A program made the position numbers and the translations under genes. DNA of 9,135 nt, from NCBI GenBank assembly GCA_947470205.1, contig CANISK010000045.1, positions 1-9,135 of the forward strand, in the 5' to 3' direction. The DNA is from Neisseriaceae bacterium. Its GTDB lineage: Bacteria; Pseudomonadota; Gammaproteobacteria; Burkholderiales; UBA11063. Below the pieces are notes generated by a model. That model had not been told where the DNA came from and did not search any database. It worked only from the letters and a program-made list of their open reading frames with translations. Below are positions 6,354 to 9,135 of this stretch, one piece after another. The first letter of the stretch is position 1, and each line of letters starts with the position of its first letter.

Positions 6354-9135
6354 TTATGACCATATTCCGTCCTTTGCCAACTCTGCCAAGCTATTAGCCG
6401 CAATATCATGACAACCTCCATATGGTATAGCGTTGCCATCCTGATTTTTTCCCCAAGATTTAGCGTAATCATTATTTATACTAGAGAATCCATCTACTGC
6501 TGTTTTTATATTAGCACACCCAGAATAAATTAATTTTTCTTTAATAAATGATAGAATTGGAGCAACTCCAGTTTCGGAATACCTAGCTCCCAAATAATCA
6601 GCAGCACAAAATTTTACAAGTACAGCGATAGCATTATTAAATATCGTTTGTCTATTAGCGTGTTCAGTATTTAATAGCAGAGTAGATATTTTTGTGACAA
6701 AATTTTCTGCCAATTGATTAAGCGGTGTAATTTTAGTATCATAATCATTTTCTAATTCTATTGCATCTAATTGTTCAGCGAAATCCATACCATTAGCATC
6801 TTTATCAGTAAATATTGATAGCATAGATCTTATTTTATCTTGTTCTTTTGCCTCTCTACCCACTTTACTAATTATGCTATTATGAAAAGTATCCCACTCT
6901 AGTTTAATATCAAATGGTATCCTATTTATATGCTGCAGCAGTTTATTTGATAACGGTAAAATCTCATTACCTACTTTAATTACTTGCCCATCATTTTCCA
7001 CAACTTTCGTGCATTGAGATTGTGTAATGGTTATTTTATCGTAAATAGGATTATCAGGGTTTTGAACGCCTTCCTTATACTCTAGAGTAACATTAATCAC
7101 AGTATTAGGCAGTACATTAAGTATATGATTTACTTTTAGATAAGAAATAATTGCATCTAGTGTACTTAAATCTATATAGTTTGCTAATGTGTTAATGGAG
7201 ATATACTGTAGGTTGGATTGTGCATCATATTGCCTACTTATTAATAAGGTCAATATTTTTTTTGAAAGCTCTACTGCTGTAGAATCAATTGGTATACCGT
7301 GTGCTTGACAACATATTTTATTAATATCTTTATCATCTGTGATTCTAATACCCATACCGTATTTATTATCGTTATTCCCAGTCCACAAGTTAGTATTTAT
7401 ATTACCATCTATGTCAGTATAATTTCCCCAGTCAGCCATAGATTTTTCTTTATATAATTCATTGGTTTTCCCTGCTATTTGATTAGTAACATTAAGCATT
7501 TTTGTGTTATTGTGAGCATTATAGTATTGTTGTAAATTTGAAAATATCATAAGCTTAAGTTGTTTTAATTTCTCTAGATCAAGAGATATTTGTGCAGTAT
7601 CACCAGCACCTGACATTACCACAGCGCTACCACCAAATATTTCGTACAAACCCAAAACATACCCTGCCCTTAATGTAGTTATTAATGGTGATATTATAGC
7701 TGTTAATTCGGGTAATTGTTTTTGTATTACTGTTAAATAAGCCATTATCTCCTGATAATAAGCACTTGGCATATTATTTGCTGATAAACTCCGTATATTA
7801 TTTGGAGTAAAATATTCCGTGATCATTGTTTTTTGATCTTGTGTTAGCTTGATATCGTTCTTGATAACACCATTAACAATAACCATATCTCTTATTTGTA
7901 ATAATTTACTTAATGGATTCTTACCCATTGCTTCATATATGGCATCACGCACTTCTTGTGTATTGCCATAAATATCTAATATATATTTTAATTCAGAGTA
8001 AGATTTAAGTATCAACATATCCTTCTTTAACATATCTCTAAATTTTATATCAAGACCAGTTTCTGCAATTGCTTTAGCAATAGTTGTAATTGCAAGTGAA
8101 TCAGTAAATTGCATAGTAGCAATTGATGTAGCTAATGCCGTTAATGTTGCATCAACTGTACCAAATTTTTGTTCACTAATTGCCATAGCAATCAATTCTT
8201 GTGCCACTGAATAAGTAAATTGTATAGCAACAAATGATTTCGCTAATATCTCCAATGTTGCATCAACTGTACCAAATTTTTTATCACGAACTGCAAGAGC
8301 AATGGCGTGTTGTGCCCATCGATCATTAAATTGCATAGTAGAAAGTGATGTAGCTAATGCCTTTAATGTTGCATCAGCTGTATCAAATTGTTGATTATAA
8401 ATTGCCTTAGCAATCCACTGTTGTGCCTCTGGATCAGTAAATTGCATAGTAGCAAGTGATGTAGCTAATGCCGTTAATGTTGCTTCAGCTGTACCAAAGA
8501 TTTGTCCAATAATTGCCTCAGCAATCCACTTTTGTGCCTTTGGATCAGTAAATTGCATAGTAGCAAGTGATGTAGCTAATGCCGTTAATGTTATTGTATC
8601 TGCACCAAATTTTTGATCATAAATTGCTTGAGCAATAAACCTTTGTGCCTCTGCATCAGTAAATTGCATAGTAGCAAGTGATGTAGCTAATGCCGTTAGT
8701 GTTGCTTCAGCTTTCTCAAATTTTTTTTGACTAATTGCCTTAGCAATCCACTGTTGTGCCTCTGCATCAGTAAATTGCATAGTAGCAAGTGATGTAGCTA
8801 ATGCCGTTAATGTTACATCAGCTGTACCAAATCCTTGAGTATGAATTTCCCCAGCAATAGTCTGTTGCGCCTCTGCATCAGTAAATTTTATAGTAGCAAG
8901 TGATGTAGCTAATGCCGTTAATGTTGCTGTATTTCTACCAAATTTTTTTTGACTAATCGCCCTAGCAATCGACATTTGCGCATCTTTATCAGTAAATTGC
9001 ATATTAGCAAGTGATGTAGCTAATATCTTTAATGTTGCAAACTCTGCACCAAATCTTTCTTTATAAATCGCCCTAGCAATCGACCTTTGCGCATCTTTAT
9101 CAGTAAATTGCATATTAGCAAGTGATGTAGCTAAT
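6354..9135 (-). CDS. Large tandem-helical-repeat protein of unknown function, 5' end beyond window
   Basis: I do not recognise the full protein. The frame is open from the stop at 6354-6356 to the right edge. The Met at 9113 is not a credible start, because the seven codons before it still encode repeat sequence (LATSLAN). At least 926 residues are visible. Counting from Met 9113, residues 1-333 are nine 37-residue repeats with the pattern MQFTD..AQ..IA.AI....FG....TL.ALATSLAT. A decayed tenth begins at 334. Each repeat reads as two amphipathic helices, so an alpha-solenoid is likely. The remaining 560 or so residues show no repeats and no motif I know; they include a hydrophobic stretch (TLRAGYVLGLYEIFGGSAVV), a Cys pair (KICCQAHG) and the C-terminal end YGGCHDIAANSLAELAKDGIWS (in part). 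The repeat length and the L.ALAT.L pattern recall OPR or DUF1601-type repeats of intracellular bacteria; this was not verified. The gene is convergent with aroA and appears to end an independent transcript. Its N-terminus and any secretion signal are not visible. Confidence 0.85.
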   Translation of the reverse strand, partial: LATSLANMQFTDKDAQRSIARAIYKERFGAEFATLKILATSLANMQFTDKDAQMSIARAISQKKFGRNTATLTALATSLATIKFTDAEAQQTIAGEIHTQGFGTADVTLTALATSLATMQFTDAEAQQWIAKAISQKKFEKAEATLTALATSLATMQFTDAEAQRFIAQAIYDQKFGADTITLTALATSLATMQFTDPKAQKWIAEAIIGQIFGTAEATLTALATSLATMQFTDPEAQQWIAKAIYNQQFDTADATLKALATSLSTMQFNDRWAQHAIALAVRDKKFGTVDATLEILAKSFVAIQFTYSVAQELIAMAISEQKFGTVDATLTALATSIATMQFTDSLAITTIAKAIAETGLDIKFRDMLKKDMLILKSYSELKYILDIYGNTQEVRDAIYEAMGKNPLSKLLQIRDMVIVNGVIKNDIKLTQDQKTMITEYFTPNNIRSLSANNMPSAYYQEIMAYLTVIQKQLPELTAIISPLITTLRAGYVLGLYEIFGGSAVVMSGAGDTAQISLDLEKLKQLKLMIFSNLQQYYNAHNNTKMLNVTNQIAGKTNELYKEKSMADWGNYTDIDGNINTNLWTGNNDNKYGMGIRITDDKDINKICCQAHGIPIDSTAVELSKKILTLLISRQYDAQSNLQYISINTLANYIDLSTLDAIISYLKVNHILNVLPNTVINVTLEYKEGVQNPDNPIYDKITITQSQCTKVVENDGQVIKVGNEILPLSNKLLQHINRIPFDIKLEWDTFHNSIISKVGREAKEQDKIRSMLSIFTDKDANGMDFAEQLDAIELENDYDTKITPLNQLAENFVTKISTLLLNTEHANRQTIFNNAIAVLVKFCAADYLGARYSETGVAPILSFIKEKLIYSGCANIKTAVDGFSSINNDYAKSWGKNQDGNAIPYGGCHDIAANSLAELAKDGIWS
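8040..8114 (-). repeat. Degenerate, truncated tenth repeat
   Basis: The unit starting at 8114 keeps MQFTDSLA and IAKAIAETG but loses the FG turn and the TL.ALATSL helix, passing into unique sequence (KFRDMLKKDMLILKS). It acts as the C-terminal boundary of the repeat array. Confidence 0.7.
8115..9135 (-). repeat. 111-bp in-frame tandem repeat array (nine full copies plus a partial at the edge)
   Basis: Copies begin, in coding direction, at 9113, 9002, 8891, 8780, 8669, 8558, 8447, 8336 and 8225, each exactly 111 bases (37 codons). Part of a further copy occupies 9114-9135, so the array continues past the edge. The DNA around the helix B to helix A junction is nearly invariant (for example gtagcaagtgatgtagctaa on the plus strand), while the segment for the end of helix A and the loop varies. 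Copies 3 to 7 are most alike; copies 8 and 9 have diverged. Confidence 0.95.

Noticed and set aside
8721..8728. Homopolymer run as evidence for a frameshifted pseudogene
   Set aside because: The reading frame continues through this run and through the similar run at 8943-8950 with the repeat pattern preserved on both sides.
9111..9113. Met codon as the start of the minus-strand repeat protein
   Set aside because: The frame stays open to the window edge, and the preceding codons encode the end of another repeat unit (LATSLAN), so this Met is internal.
8115..9135. Regularly spaced repeats as a CRISPR array
   Set aside because: The unit is 111 bases with no short direct repeat and unique spacer structure. 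It is a multiple of three and fully open in one frame, so it is a coding tandem repeat.

Overview
The window looks like part of an AT-rich gammaproteobacterial genome; G+C is roughly one third, judged by eye. The best lineage evidence is the RelA protein. Its synthetase core, EFDD motif and Cys-Cys zinc-finger region read very like E. coli RelA, and AroC and AroA are also close to their E. coli counterparts in length and motifs. The AT bias and a long helical-repeat protein with no recognised enzymatic domain are typical of host-associated relatives such as the Legionellales/Coxiella side of the class. That placement is an inference and was not tested.

Layout. Positions 1-165 (minus) hold the N-terminal end of a long-form QueF (queuosine pathway), cut by the left edge. 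Positions 166-285 are a short divergent promoter region. From 286 to 6304 (plus) there is a compact five-gene run: relA, a class I DAHP synthase, a free-standing AroQ chorismate mutase, aroC and aroA. The gaps are 31, 18, 2 and 13 bases, so this is probably one operon. Positions 6305-6353 separate this run from a convergent gene and hold two candidate terminators, one for each strand. From 6354 to the right edge (minus) lies one large open frame whose true start is outside the window. It encodes at least nine full 37-residue tandem repeats followed by about 560 residues of unrecognised sequence.

How the genes work together. The DAHP synthase performs the first step of the shikimate pathway, AroA the penultimate step and AroC the last, giving chorismate. 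The AroQ mutase then commits chorismate to prephenate, the precursor of Phe and Tyr. RelA makes (p)ppGpp when uncharged tRNA stalls ribosomes, so an amino-acid starvation sensor is apparently co-transcribed with aromatic amino-acid synthesis genes. This linkage is unlike E. coli.

The most intriguing item is the repeat protein. Its repeats are nearly identical at the DNA level but vary at positions that fall on one face of the first predicted helix. That is the pattern expected of a modular ligand-binding solenoid such as the OPR, PPR or DUF1601-like classes.
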